From: Paraescarpia echinospica
Lineage: Eukaryota; Annelida; Polychaeta; Sabellida; Siboglinidae
Reading direction: 5' to 3'
Assembly: GCA_020002185.1 (NCBI GenBank)
Contig: CM034543.1
Coordinates: forward strand, 8,653,982-8,717,981
DNA length: 64,000 bases
Positions 47,901 through 60,069 of this stretch are shown piece by piece. Positions within the stretch are counted from its first letter, which is position 1; every line of letters starts with the position of its first letter. Position numbers and translations under genes: made by a program. The notes beneath the pieces are model-generated. The model saw only the letters and a program-made list of their open reading frames with translations, was not told the DNA's origin and ran no database searches.

Positions 47901-48453
47901 AATATATGTCTACGTCTACTATGTGAAAGATCATACAGCGGATAGCTGTTTACATATGTAATGTTACATTCCGTTTAAACATTAATATATTATGCGTAGT
48001 CGCCTGCATTAAACGTTTTACTAAGAAAAATCAAAACGCCGTTGTGGATGTTCAAACACAATTTGTTTTAAATCCGAAATACAACTTACCAAGATAAATC
48101 AATTAATACCATAGTCCCCTATATTGAGTTTGGGTTTACTACATTCAACTACTAAATGTGTGAGATAAATATCAGATTGTACACTTGGGAACTGCCTTCC
48201 GCTGTAATCTTTCACGACGGTGGAGTAGCAGGTCAAATAATCGGACGCCGATTGCTATATTGGCCGAATACGTTTACTACCCCGGCAACTTAACGCTCAT
48301 TTACAGCTGCGTTAGACTTGAAAAGTGTGCCATTTACTAAAAGTATTGATATTGACATGTCGTGAGCAACTTACCAGCCAGTAAGAAGAAATATGTCCCT
48401 TTCACCGGAATGAGTCTTTTGTTTGGTTTCCATGCGTCTTTGTGGCACTTCAT
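41960..48453 (-). CDS. MFSD6-like major facilitator transporter, copy 2 (three exons)
   Basis: Exon 1 is 48453-48375 (MKCHKDAWKPNKRLIPVKGT..., 79 bp, donor GTAAGT). Exon 2 is 46600-45056 (1545 bp, acceptor TCTAG, donor GTACGT), and exon 3 is 42139-41960 (acceptor CCACAG). Phases match (A-G split codons). Transmembrane helices and the MFS loop IGSLADKLHKHKEMLI are visible, then a large Cys-rich, N-glycosylation-rich extracellular loop (about residues 95-290). GKERGKWGRQRMWGTLG, LGHVNCLCLACAAF and LIEPLQGFTFGLFYATSSAY are typical of MFSD6. Exon 3 encodes GRGVGILEGGQLIDLYG and a last helix. No stop or frameshift is seen, so the gene is probably functional. Transported substrate unknown. Confidence 0.85.
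43576..43720. repeat. Hairpin MITE, about 55-bp arms
   Basis: GGCGATCTTTTACTTTCT through AGCCGCCAAAC (43576-43630) is inverted at 43664-43720. The loop contains its own palindrome, CATACATATATGTATG. It lies in intron 2 of MFSD6-like copy 2. Confidence 0.8.
43862..44290 (-). mobile_element. Penelope-like retroelement 3' fragment
   Basis: The - strand frame (44203-43919) reads HEDRQNCVIDWDGARVVDTE, ARWIKEAIRIRNTTPVNRDE, GGYRLSHVWDSLL. This H..DW...RWxKEAIxIR....NRDxGGY.LS..WD order is the end of the GIY-YIG endonuclease region of Penelope-like elements. Flanking inverted pieces (TTCGACGT, CCGCCTTCGGCGGCC) surround it. 5'-truncated. Confidence 0.75.
46683..47060. repeat. Trinucleotide array (TAC/GCT)n in MFSD6-like intron 1
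   Basis: About 370 bp of CTACTG, TACTAC, ACTATT and similar triplets. Long frames of Thr, Leu, Val or Ser here are artefacts. Confidence 0.95.
47100..47885. repeat. Two head-to-head MITE copies
   Basis: Left copy (about 47100-47545) is inverted and right copy (about 47546-47885) is direct. They share TCGCTGCTGCTGATTACGTC, AAACTCTGAATTTAAGCTCA, GCGCTGTTCTCACGGGTGAT and CAGTTTTGCATGGCA. The right copy ends with the complement of its start (GACACCTGGCGCGCG), giving about 50-bp terminal inverted repeats. Third copy at 55405-55820. Confidence 0.8.
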
Positions 48454-48829
48454 CTTGATTGTTCCTAATAAAGTAAAATATTTAAAATATCAACAACACA
48501 TGTCGAAAATATGTTTTTTTGTTATTGTCATCATGCTGATTAAGCGTCCATCTCATAAATTATTGTGGAGAAGCAACATACAATATGTGGATTTACGCCA
48601 ACTCGGAGAAACTGTAAGTGTATTTCATCCCAAGTTGCACTATTCCTGTGTTCAGTTGCTTCCTTGAACCATTGACCAACTGGCAACGCATATCTAAAAA
48701 ACCGAAGGTATTTTTTTACAGTATACTTACATTTGTGTTATTTGTTTAAGGAATATTTTTTACAGAAATAATTAGAAACACGTAGGCAATATACATTCGA
48801 TAACGTGATGATTATGTATATATCATTCA

Positions 48830-49019
48830 GGTTTAATCAGAACGGGATGGGCTGGACATGTGCAAAGAACGAACGAAGATAGCGAGTCAACAAGAACATG
48901 GAAAACAAACGAACATGGAGGCCAAAGCTGACATTGACTGACAGCATAAAATGGGACCTTGGGGGCATGTGTGAAGATCAAAGAATGGAAGATAATTGTG
49001 GAGGACATAGACACAGAGT

Positions 49020-49057
<38 letters not shown>

Positions 49058-49083
49058 AAAGAGAAGGGAAAGGGAAAGAATGA
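48830..49083 (+). repeat. LINE 3' remnant followed by GA-rich tract
   Basis: GTGHVQRT-like sequence (CGGGATGGGCTGGACATGTG) suggests a worn reverse-transcriptase C-terminus. A purine tract (GAGAGA)n runs from 49018 to 49080. Confidence 0.4.
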
Positions 49084-49089
49084 AAATCT

Positions 49090-51540
49090 ATTTGAACGTC
49101 ATTCAAACACCTCTCTCGGCAGTATAGAAATACTAACCAAAAAGAAATTGAAATATTTCAACATATTTCTGCATAACATGTTGTAGTGTCGCAATTAATT
49201 TGGCGAAGTTTTGTCAACATCTCGATTATCTATGGCATGTGCGGGATGCACATAATAAGGTCGTCAAACGCATTGCCCAGATCGAGTAGTTATGTTTGCC
49301 GGACTGTGCAGCGACGCCATGACTAACGTTCTTTGAGCGTGAACGTGCAGTCGCAAGGTTGGTGGGCGGTGTTAGTTCCAAAGGTGTTGCTCACACGTTT
49401 AGCAAACACCTGCATTTCGAGGTTACTGTCTCCAACGACGTTTTATTGATACTGCATCCAGCCACAAATGTGACCTACTACAACAAACCGGGTAATAAGT
49501 CAAACAGTGCGCACGCGAGCTTGCTTTTTCCACGAGACATATTCCAAAGTAAATATATACAAGTATAATATGTGTGGTTGTTGTGGACACTGATTTGTTT
49601 ACAAATTTATAAACCCGTTTTTCTCAAAACGGCTCTTTCTAAACGTTTCCTTCGTTTTTAGCAATAAAATAACATTAAAAATACTGATAAGAATTTTTTT
49701 ATAAATTATGTATCATTATAAAGCGTATAATATGTGGAATTAAACAAATTCAAAACTCTTCTTCGCAATTTTGCATTTTAACACCCACTTTGCTGTGGCA
49801 AAAAAAACATGCGCGGAATACTTAACATTCAACGCTGGCATGCTCATAGCTCAAATATAGCATTTTCAAACTCGTTTTCTCGTATCGTTTCTGCATAGTT
49901 AACTATTTGTAAGGAACTCCTGGCACGTGTAACGTTATTCGATTACAAAATGACGCAGGAAGCTTATCTTGCAGTTGAATCCCCGCTCAAGTGATTTTAT
50001 TTATGTCGTTGTATCGTATTTCAACTTTTTCAGAAGGCTTACAGTGTCAATGGTCAACCGGGCCAGAGCAAAGAATTTCGCAGGCACAAATGATTAGAAA
50101 GGATTTGAACGCACACGTGCGACCTCTGCCAAAAAAACATCATTCGTTGCTTCTGTGTGACAGATCAAATATCACGTCACGGTCCGAAACGACGTCAACA
50201 AAGGTATAAAAGTGGTCAGACAGAGAGTGCGTAGCCGATGTACAGAAATACACAATCAATAAACTTGCATTTTTTCACAAACGGTGTCCATCGGTGTGCG
50301 CGAAACGACATTTTTTTGGCTAAACTAAGACATTTCCTAACTCGTTTTCGTATTCGAACTTTATGTACTCAAACTCCTTCTTGCTTTGGCTAAAGTCGCT
50401 GCTACACCATACGATTGTCTCGGATGAAACCCATCACATCGTGTTGTGTTTCTTTCTTCCCAGTTTATTCGGATGCGATTCTCTCGTACGAGTTGAACAT
50501 ATAACGTATTCGATTTTTTGCTACGATTCAATCAGACGATCTATCAGATTGACCAATAAGAGCGCTTTGATATCCTTCAATAGAATGGACGACGTTCTGA
50601 TGCCACTACAGCCTTACTTGACAAACTTTATCACGGCAATTTGCCGTGGAACGACTTGGCAAACCCACGTTAGAAAGATACAAACAACAGATACGAAAAG
50701 CCTGCAAGTTCTCTACTACTCTACAGGACAATTCTTCGCAACTAGTGTGCTATAATAGTGTATCAGATGTGTCGCGACACTTTCGTAACAACAAGAAAAT
50801 AAATGTCAACTTTGATTGTGGGCGAGAAACGACAGTTCATTGCGCAATCCCTGCTTGTGTGTTGAATCACCGCACATTTGCTTTTATTGATGTAGTTGTA
50901 TATGTCTACTATTTCACCTTCTTCACAGCAGTGTGCAATGTAACTCTTAAATGTCAAGGGTCAACCGGGTCTGTGACCATGAAATGTTGCAGGTCCGACA
51001 AGACAATTTCAAAGTTCAACAATCTGAAGGCCAAATGTGTTGCGCTTCTTTCGTATAGTGTCCCTCTGTTCTCCACTGATATAACAAGTTCGGCAGATAT
51101 ATCCAAAAACCGCGCAGGCAAACCGAGTCTGTGATTTGTGTCAATTGCGGGCCCAACAGAAGATTCACGGGCCCGCAGTTATGGGGAACGTTGCTGTTCA
51201 GTTACTACTAAAGTAAAACCCCGCCACAGTGTTCAAAGCTTTATCACTTACATTTTTGCGAACCTTCCACGCCAGGCATGACATCGTTGTTTCGTTAACT
51301 TTAAGAACAATATGACAATAACTACTAATTTTACGTATTAGGTCTTCTTCTTATTGCTTTGGCTAACATTTCATGCTACACGTAACGATTATCGCGAATG
51401 AAACCATACTGCTGCTACTTAAACGATGTGTGTCTTTCTTCCAGAGTCATTCGCATGCGACTCACTCATACGACTTGAAAATAGAGCGTGTTCTATACAA
51501 TTCAATAAAATATAACTTTATTAATCCGTGTAAGGGCAAT
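49090..51540. other. Host DNA with diverged duplications, no gene recognised
   Basis: Segments near 50370-50480 (TTGCTTTGGCTAAAGTCGCT, GAAACC, TTTCTTTCTTCC) recur in diverged form at 51350-51480. GTCAACCGGG and CGCAGGCA motifs recur near 50050 and 50960-51120, so the stretch is an old duplicated unit. Open frames there have no motif. Confidence 0.4.
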
Positions 51541-51567
51541 TACATCGTCATTTGGGCCGGTTCAGTG

Positions 51568-52020
<453 letters not shown>

Positions 52021-52109
52021 CGCAAACACAGCGGAATTCGAAGTCCTGTAGATGGCGCCGTTGTAGAACAGCTGTGTTAACAATACAATTGTGACATAAC
52101 AAATTAACT

Positions 52110-52560
52110 TAGCGTTGCACAGGACTATGCGACAGGTTAACTGTTCATAATTATATCTTCAGCACGTCTATCATTAATACAGACACGACAGGACAATTGT
52201 TTACATACCGCACTCTCAACCGACACAACAGTATAACTGTTTACTGTGCTTATCAGTACATACAAACGCGACAGGATAACTGTTAATATTATATCTTTAC
52301 CACATACATCGTCACTACAGGCGTGACAAGATAACTGTTCATATTTCTTCAGCACACCATCGTCAGTACAGACGCGACAGGATAACTATTCAAATGTATT
52401 CTTGCAGTAGGAGAGGGGGCAGTTCCGTCTGGTGGGGCAGTTAGCTGGAGTGGGACAGGGGGCAGTCACTTTTAGTAGGAGAAGGAGGGTTACCTCTGGT
52501 AGGACAGTTACCTGCGGTGAGACAGGGGGCAGTTTCCTGTGGGGGTAAGTTACCTGTGGT
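52110..52560. repeat. Diverged 60-65-bp tandem repeats and G-rich repeats
   Basis: CAGACGCGACAGGATAACTG with variants recurs about five times to 52390. A GGGGGCAGT..ACCTG.GGTGGGAC-type G-rich repeat then runs to 52565. Confidence 0.7.
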
Positions 52561-53087
52561 GGGACTGCAGACAATGACCTTTTACTCTTTTTAAACCACA
52601 CCTTTTGAAGATCAATATCCTTTGGGAATACTGGAATTATAAAACGATTTTTTCCTAGAATCGGAGAAGTAACAGGAAAAATTAAACTAAACCATGTTGC
52701 TCACATACAGTTGCCAGAGACGCGAAAGGAGATGCTATGTTAGCCTCTTTTTTAGATTAAAGTGATGACGTATGAATACATTTTGAAAAAGGTATATCTT
52801 CAGTACAGACGCGACATACACAGGACTAGTGTTTATGTATCTTCGTCGCACTCGTCACTGTCATCGTCTGTCCAGACGTCCGAATCTTCACAGTCCATTG
52901 CTCCGACGACGTCCTCGGCATCAACGGGAGTTGCTGACAAAGATTCCGAGAGTGAACTCCCTTGGAACCACTCCAGCTCCAAACTGCCTGACTTCTCTGT
53001 CCATCCAGAGCCATCCACCCAAGACCCGGCAGCAAGTTTTTTTGTGATGTCTGAAGATGGTTCCTTCACTACATGGTATCAAATACT

Positions 53088-53310
53088 TTAGACCTTTTTA
53101 CATAAATAAAATCCCTGGGCTCTCGGTCTATAGTTCGTCCCTCCACCGTCTCGCCGGTCTTCCTCTAGATCTTTTCCCTTCGAAAGTTTTCCAGGTACGG
53201 GATGTCCAAAGGTTATCTTGTAGTCTGCTGATGTGCCCTGTCCATGTCCACTTCTGTCTTCTGATTTGTTCAATCACGTCTATGACCATGACCTTTGTCT
53301 TCTTTCTTAC

Positions 53311-53381
<71 letters not shown>

Positions 53382-53484
53382 ATGGTGGTTGAGCGCTCCT
53401 GATGGCAGCTGAGTTTTTAATATGCTCGTGGATTTCACTGGTGGGGTTTAATGCGTTTAATGCGTTTTCTAAACATTCGATCAT
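53088..53484 (-). mobile_element. LINE reverse transcriptase C-terminal remnant, split by (TA)n
   Basis: The - strand reads EQIRRQKWTWTGHISRLQDN, then WKTFEGKRSRGRPARRWRDE, the usual KWxWxGHI...GRPxxRWxD tail of non-LTR reverse transcriptases. A (TA)n run of about 70 bp (53312-53382) lies upstream in the same frame. Confidence 0.7.
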
Positions 53485-53649
53485 TGTTATAATTGTACAA
53501 CCGTTTTATGATACTACACGGTATGCATGGGTTCATGCTGATTGGAACAATATACTTGAACACTTGTGATATGTGGACACTACAGCCTGCAATCACACCT
53601 GTTCGTGTTAACGGAGACTACACTGTTCTACCTATGTTAACTCACATTC

Positions 53650-54580
53650 AGTACGACATGCATTGCATTGCCTATTGAAGCTACTTGGGACACACATTCT
53701 GCAGGCCACACATTGATGGACTTTGTGATAATCCCAAAAATGACAATATCGCTACTTCTGTTTACATTATTCCCATGTTTACCGTGTATGTCAGATCACC
53801 ACGTTGTGCACTACGTCATGAGCATACAAAGGCCGGCTAAGACATCGTCACATATAGTAAAACGCAATTACCGCACTTTTGACGCCGATTCTATCAACAA
53901 TGGCATTCGATGAACTTGTGAGTCACTATCAGCCATGGTGTCAACATCCAGCGCAGCGGAACTCGTCACTGGCTACAATGCTTCACAAAGAACATGTATT
54001 GACATACATGCACCAGAGCAACGTACTACCACGCGGGGTAATAAACCAAGCCTGTGGTACAATAGCAACATCGATGACGAGAGGAGACGACGGCGAAAGA
54101 ACGAGTCGTTGTGGATAAGCACAAATCTTCAAATTCATCGACAAATGTACGTTGTTGCACTCTTCGCGTGCAACAAGCTCATTGCCCTCTCAACAACCAA
54201 CTACTATTGAGATCAACTTCTGAACGCTGGCAACAAAAGCATGTTCAACATCGTGAAATCGCTGAGTGGGAAGCCACCACGTTCGTATCCCGAATATGAC
54301 TCCGTCGTTGTCTGTTGCGATTCATTTACAGACTGTTTTAATCGTTGTACTCATCGATCTAAGCGCTGCATTTGACACGGTAGATCATGAGATACTACTG
54401 TATCGCCTACAACGACTCTACGACATCACCGGAGTGGTTCTCCATTGGCTGGAATCTTACCTAAGTAATCGCAAGCAGAGTGTCATGCAGGCGATCAGTG
54501 ATATTATTCATAAACACGACTTAAAATATTACCACTACGCCGATGATCTACTACTGTTCTGTCACTTCGACCTGGATGCA
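53650..54580 (+). mobile_element. L2/CR1-like LINE fragment with deletions
   Basis: Endonuclease end (THSAGHTLMDFVI, MSDHHVVH, about 53690-53830), then a linker with IDIHAPEQRTTTRGNKPSLW. RT motif VVLIDLSAAFDTVDHEILL (about 54335) is followed by LHWLESYLSNRKQSV. A deletion then joins this to YHYADDLLLF (54530). Interrupted at 54584 by another repeat. Confidence 0.8.
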
Positions 54581-54583
54581 TCT

Positions 54584-54960
54584 CCCGGGGGGGGGGCACT
54601 ACCCTTACATGTGGGTAGTGGTGTGCAGCCGAAGTTCACATACCCCTACCCTTGATAAGGGCATCCGATATCAAAAAGCATACCCTTGATCTAGGGACAA
54701 ATTTAAGAAAGACACAAAGTAATATACGCGGGAGGTAACCGTGAATGCTGCGATACAAACCTAGCCTTGTTCTGGGGAGAGTTCCTCGAAATGATACCCT
54801 TGTCTATGGAACTTCTGTATAATGTTGTCCCTTGTTCTAGGGAGAACATGTGAAAAACAGACCCTTGATCTAGGGAGCCTCGATAAAAAAAACGACCCTT
54901 GAAGTCGGCACATCCTCAGTTCTGCTAGAACAGGCAGTGCCCCCCACGGAGTAAGTTCGA
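54584..54960. repeat. CCCTTG/CTAGGG palindrome-bearing repeat, copy 1
   Basis: Starts in a G run with CCCTTACATGTGGG and carries CCCTTGATCTAGGGA, CCTTGTTCTGGGGAGA, CCCTTGTCTATGGA, CCCTTGTTCTAGGGAGA and CCCTTGATCTAGGGA in order. Same order in copy 2 at 63040-63395. It interrupts the LINE reverse transcriptase. Confidence 0.85.
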
Positions 54961-55404
54961 ACAATTGTATATTTACATTTTAACAATATTGTATTTTTAT
55001 GCGCCTGTGTGCTGAATTATATTCCGGAGATACGGCGCTTTATAAATAAAATTATAATTATTATACGGCTGCTGCTTCGACAGATAGTTCAGCAATTCTA
55101 GGCGCAAGTGATATGCGAGATGACGCAATACTTCTAGATTTAAGTGATGCACGCATTTTGCTCGATTCTTTTGATCACGTTGATTTATCATCACATCTAT
55201 CAATGTCACTATTGCTACGGGACACCATTGTGAAGCCGTAGAGTACTAGCGATGGAGTGAATCCAACATTTTCGGCGCGTAATATTTATATTGCTCAGTT
55301 TCGACAGGAGCACATCGTTAACTACAACATAACCCACTAGATGGCGTAACTAATCAAGTATTGTCCATACCCAGATGATCGCATTCACTAACACCGTGTG
55401 TATA

Positions 55405-55825
55405 CAACCTAGCGCGCCAGGGGTCGCTGCTGCTGATTACGTCAGTGCCAGCCAGCAGAATTCCCTGGCTGATCGCTTTGCGAAACTCTGAATTTAAGCT
55501 CAGCCTATGGAATCGCTCACAATATCAGTGGTTGGCGGCGGGTCAGATGGTCATAATAAAACTCATTTAAACCAAACGTGGCTCGTGTCACATGCATTGT
55601 TTAAGAAGTAGAAGCAATTATTCGAATACACAATATTGGGATTCCCAGAAGTCACTTATCCGTCTTAAAATTGGGGCGGGTATTTGCGCTGTTCTCACGG
55701 GTGATGCAGTCGCGACTGGCGAAGTCAATTACTAGTTTGACCCAGCTAACTTCCGCACTTCGCGTAGGAGATTTGCCAGGGCCAGTTTTGCATGGCAAAC
55801 AGTCCTGGCATGCGAGGATGTGTGT
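55405..55825 (+). repeat. MITE copy 3 (same family as 47.1-47.9 kb)
   Basis: TCGCTGCTGCTGATTACGTC at its start and CAGTTTTGCATGGCAAACAG near its end. The right terminal inverted repeat is missing. Confidence 0.8.
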
Positions 55826-55888
55826 TTAATGTCGTTATTCGTAGACCTACTTGATTCTCCAAATCTCCAAATTCTACGTGATCTCATC

Positions 55889-58420
55889 AATCTCCATAAT
55901 CTCCGCGATCTCATAAATATATTTTTCCGGTTACTTGTGGTGTACAGTTCGGGTGCCGGCAAGAGAAACAAATAGGAAACATGAAACGCAGCTCGACAAC
56001 CTGCTTAAGCTAAAGACGACGTGATCAGCAAACTAAACACACGAGTGGAAACTCTCGAATCCAGTGTCGCGAACCTCGAGCAACACTCAAAGAAAAAGAA
56101 CGTGATTGTAACTGGATTAAGTCTTCACTCGTTTGAGAAAAGTGTCGCCGCCCGACCAACAACACGCACCTCTGGCTCCGGCTCAGCAGCGACCCCACCA
56201 TCTGAACCGTCAACCAGTGAGGTAACCGTTATGAAACGTAACTTCGTCGCCTTTGCTCTGGAAAAGTTGCATGTCAATATACCTGAGCAAAACGACAAAC
56301 GAGCAGAGGTGATGAAAAACCGCAAGTCACTGAAAGACACGAACATATTTCTCAACGATCACCCCTCACGCCTCAACAACGAACTACTTCACCACGCCCG
56401 CACACTCTGCAAAGACAGAAAAAGCCACAGCACCTGGACAACAAACTGTGTTGTCTACGTCAAGAAAAATTAACAATCCACACGTCTCCAGGTCAAAATG
56501 CATGCCGACTCCAACAAACTAAGCTAAAATGGCTATTTAAGCAGTCTATTTCTAAACCCGATCAGTGAAGTAGAGGTCATAAACACTGTTAACGCATGCA
56601 AAAACAAAGCGTCCATGGATAGTAATGATAAAATTATAAACATGGTTATCATCGAAAGTTATACAACCCATCACTAGGCCATTGACCACTGTATTTAACA
56701 AATCAATTTAATCTGGAAATTTTCCTTCCAGCATGAAAGTAGCAGAAATTATTACAATATTTAAAAATGGCTCAAGAGCAGCATTCAATAATTATAGACC
56801 AATATCTCTGTCGAGCCAGTTCTCAAAAATACTTGAACAATTGTATAGTAACAGACTTGACCAATTTATAGAAAATAACAATGTCCTATCAAAAAGCCAA
56901 TATGGCTTTCGACCATCAATGTCCACTTCACATGCATTACTTGATTTGGTGGAAGAAATTAGTACATCAATAAATAAAAAGAAACACTCTCTGGGTGTCT
57001 TCATTGATTTAAAAAAGGCATTTGACACAGTAAAGCATTCTATACTAATGGAAAAACTGAAATTCTATGGTGTCCGTAGTATAGCAGAAAAATGGATTGA
57101 ACGTTATTTACATGACAGAAAACAGTTTGTAAAGATAGGCGACCATTGTTCTAGCCTCTTAGGCACTTCATGTGGTGTACCACAGGGGTCTGTATTAGGG
57201 CCTAAACTCTTTATCTTGTATATAAACGATATATGCAATGTGTCTCAATTACTGAACGTTGTGTTGTTTGCTGATGACACTAACATATTGTACTCTGGTG
57301 AAAATATACTCAATCTTACAAGTGTAGTAAATCGTGAACTGGATAAAGTGTATACATGGTTCACTGTAAATAAACTGTCACTCAATGTATCAAAAACAAA
57401 TTACATAATCTTTGGTAACTGTAAATTTAATTGTGACCTAGATATTAGAATTCACAATAATCAAATTGCCAGGGTTAATAAGACAAAATTCCTTGGAGTT
57501 TTGATTGACGAAAAGCTGGATTGGAAAAACCATGTAAATTGTGTCAAGACTAAGCTTTCTAGAATAATTGGAGTTATGTACAGGGCAAGTCAAGTCCTGG
57601 AAACCAAAAGCCCATTTACACTATATTAGTCACTGTTTTTACCAATACTTACTTATTGCTGTGAACTTTGGGGAACCACATATAGTACCACTGTATACTG
57701 TATTACTATACTTCAAAAAGGGTGGTTAGATTAATGTATGGTGTCAACAGATTGTGTCACACTAGTGAGTTATTTCACCGATATCGAATAATGACATTTT
57801 AAGACTTGGTAGATTTGAAGATCCAGTCAATTCTGTTTAAGACCTTTAACAATATGCCAATACCTGTCAATGTGCAAAGTCTATTTACCAAAAACACCAC
57901 ATTATATTCTTCTCGATTAGAATGTCAATATATACATCAGTGTGTGAGAAGTAATGTCAAATCACGGTGTCTTTCAGTTTACGGTATAAAAATGTGGAAT
58001 ACCTGTCAACATGACAAAAGTGTCAAATTTCCGCTCATTTGTTAATCAGTTAAAATATAATATGATTAGCAAATAATTATGATATTACTGTATGATTTTT
58101 TGGTGTAACAGTTTACATACACGGTATTATTCTGATAAAATTATGTATGTGAAACTCTCCATTATTAGAATTACACTTACTATTACTGTGTTGCTTAGTA
58201 GTATAGCTAAAATGACTTATGTTACAGTTGACTGATATAAACACTAACAGCTGTATATACGTTATTCAACTACGAAACAAAGTAATAGAGGTATACGAAT
58301 ATATCAGATAATTATTCAGTATACCCATTTTCTAACACTAAGTTATAACAATAATCTGTATTATATGAGTTTGAAAATAAACATATTGATTGACTGATTG
58401 ATTGATAATCTCCATAATCT
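55889..58420 (+). mobile_element. LINE with coiled-coil ORF1 and RT, 14-bp candidate target duplication
   Basis: AATCTCCATAATCT occurs at 55889-55902 and 58407-58420. In between, ORF1-like (56021-56473) has a leucine-heptad coiled coil (KLNTRVETLESSVANLEQHS) and a globular part. The RT (56733-57629) has NNYRPISLSSQFSK, VFIDLKKAFDTVKH, CGVPQGSVLGP and LFADDTN. A frameshifted C-terminal part continues to 58045 (MWNTCQHD). The 3' end is a short tandem TGATT-like tail (58387-58406). The endonuclease is missing, so this is an internally deleted copy. Confidence 0.85.
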
Positions 58421-58429
58421 TGGTGGAAA

Positions 58430-59130
58430 CTGAAACTGAAACAATAATAAAATTACACACTCAACTGCTAAATTAATGTATCGAACATAAGCTTAAAAGA
58501 TAACAGGGTAACATATTTCAAGACGCACGTGACTGTCTACTTTCGTCGACACCGTCCGGTGGTCAAACTCAAATGCTACGATACGCAACATGCATCGATG
58601 CATTAACAAACAATGAACGTAGGTTGCAGCGGCAGATCATTATAACAAATAGTCATAGAAAGATCAACACAATTAGCAGGTATCCAGATCAATAAATAAC
58701 CTCTTTATGCCGCAGTAGCGCGCGCCACGTGCATCTACGCGTCGTCCACAGAAATGTTCGCCCCCGCTACAAAGCAACAGCTGCTCTAGCATGGCTCCTC
58801 AAATTAGGAATGCTAATTTCTAAACCATCATATTTCAATTACACAGCAGTAACCCATAGACACATAGTCTCGTCATACGGTAATACATCAATTAGTTAAA
58901 TTTACCAATTGTTACGAGACACAAACTTACTGACTCGATTAAATTATTAACGTCAGCAGAAGGTGCCACAATGATTACAAGCGTCCATTTGGTATAAATT
59001 ACACCCGATCATAACAATATTAAGTGAGACAATAAAGTTTGATCAAGCGGAAGCAGACAAAGTTAACATGTGTCGATTAAAACGTTTAGATGTTCATATG
59101 AAATGTCCGTAACAAAAATATTCACTGAAA
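58430..59130. other. Intergenic, no gene seen
   Basis: AT-rich, with no motif recognised. Confidence 0.4.
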
Positions 59131-59142
59131 TCTCTGATAGCA

Positions 59143-59567
59143 CTAAGGCACCTCGTTGGGGAGTCCCTGGTCTTCAACGAGCAGCACCAACTTCTGAACA
59201 GGGCGATCCAGAGACATCAGCGAATGCGTTCGTTTTCCTTTGGCGTCAGCAGTACTATCACCAATGGCGAGTTTCACCTTTCGCATAAAATTATCTTCAT
59301 CTACGTAAGTTTCTTGTACTCGTGAAGTTGCCACAGGTTGCGCGGTGAATGTTCGTCCTTCACAATGACAATAACACCAGTGCGCAAGTTTCGTCTAGGG
59401 CGCACCCACTTTGACCGCAGTTGTAGATTGTGCGTGACCACTTTCCTCCAACGGACCCAGAATGTGTTCGCCAAATACTGGGCAGGTTTAGACGGACCCC
59501 TGACTGTAGCTTCTTGCCGTCTTCTGTCAAGTTCACGTAGAAATCGCCAGTGAAACCAGAAAGACAA
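59143..59567 (-). mobile_element. BEL/Pao retrotransposon integrase tail
   Basis: The - strand reads YLANTFWVRWRK, LQLRSKWVRPRRNLRTGV, VKDEHSPRNLW, then in a shifted frame FMRKVKLAIGDS and RPVQKLVLLVE. The FW.RW...LQ.R.KW and D...R..W, then RPVxKLVLL order is the conserved domain after the BEL/Pao integrase core. Frames are broken between the two parts. Confidence 0.75.
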
Positions 59568-59716
59568 CTACAGTTGTAGCTGCCTGTACCTTCGTGACAG
59601 GTTCCACCATTTTCACACGGAAAATATTTACACAGCAACGCAGATTTAACTTCACAGTTGTATCCGGAGTAGCTCGGAGCACATGTGCAGGTGTAGTTGT
59701 TGAACTTCTGGGCACA
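59553..59716 (-). pseudogene. Two EGF-like repeats
   Basis: One - strand frame gives NNYTCTCAPSYSGYNCE, then CKYFPCENGGTCHEGTGSYN and CSCLSGFTGDF. The C-x-C-x..GxxC and PCxNGGTC...C-x-C patterns are EGF-like. The last Cys of the second repeat is replaced where BEL/Pao sequence begins. An extracellular-matrix gene fragment joined to the retroelement. Confidence 0.75.
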
Positions 59717-59721
59717 TATTG

Positions 59722-59921
59722 CATTGTTTTGCTATTTTGGTGGTCAAGCTGCTTTCGCTGTGGTCTAACGAGAAGACGTCGACGTGCTGCGCCTACGGAT
59801 GCCACAGCCGCCAAACAGCATCAAAACCGATCAAGTTTTATAGGTTTCCTGTCGAACTCGAGCGACGCAACAGCTGGATTGCGGCCATTAACCAAAAGGA
59901 TTGGAAACCGACAGAGTATTC
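59722..59921 (+). CDS. THAP zinc-finger exon
   Basis: CCAYGCHSRQ, FYRFPVE, RRNSWIAAINQKDWKP: the first Cys pair, the F..FP box and the Trp positions of a THAP DNA-binding domain. A GTGAGT donor follows at 59922. The CxxH end would be in the next exon, which I do not find. It may belong to a host THAP gene or a transposase. Antisense to the EGF/BEL block, which it abuts. Confidence 0.65.
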
Positions 59922-60069
59922 GTGAGTTTGCAGTCTCTACTTCGTATCAGGTTCGCATACGGCCGCCATACGCCCATACTGGGCATAGCCTAGCCTTGTC
60001 GTACCCGTTGCAGTTGTTTCAAAATTGGATTGCCCAGTACTCACATTATTCATTATTTATTTAAACAAT

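Noticed and set aside
52762..53091. piggyBac-like transposase N-terminus
   Set aside because: The Ser/Asp-rich composition and a LPDF stretch hinted at it, but no catalytic motif or continuation is present.
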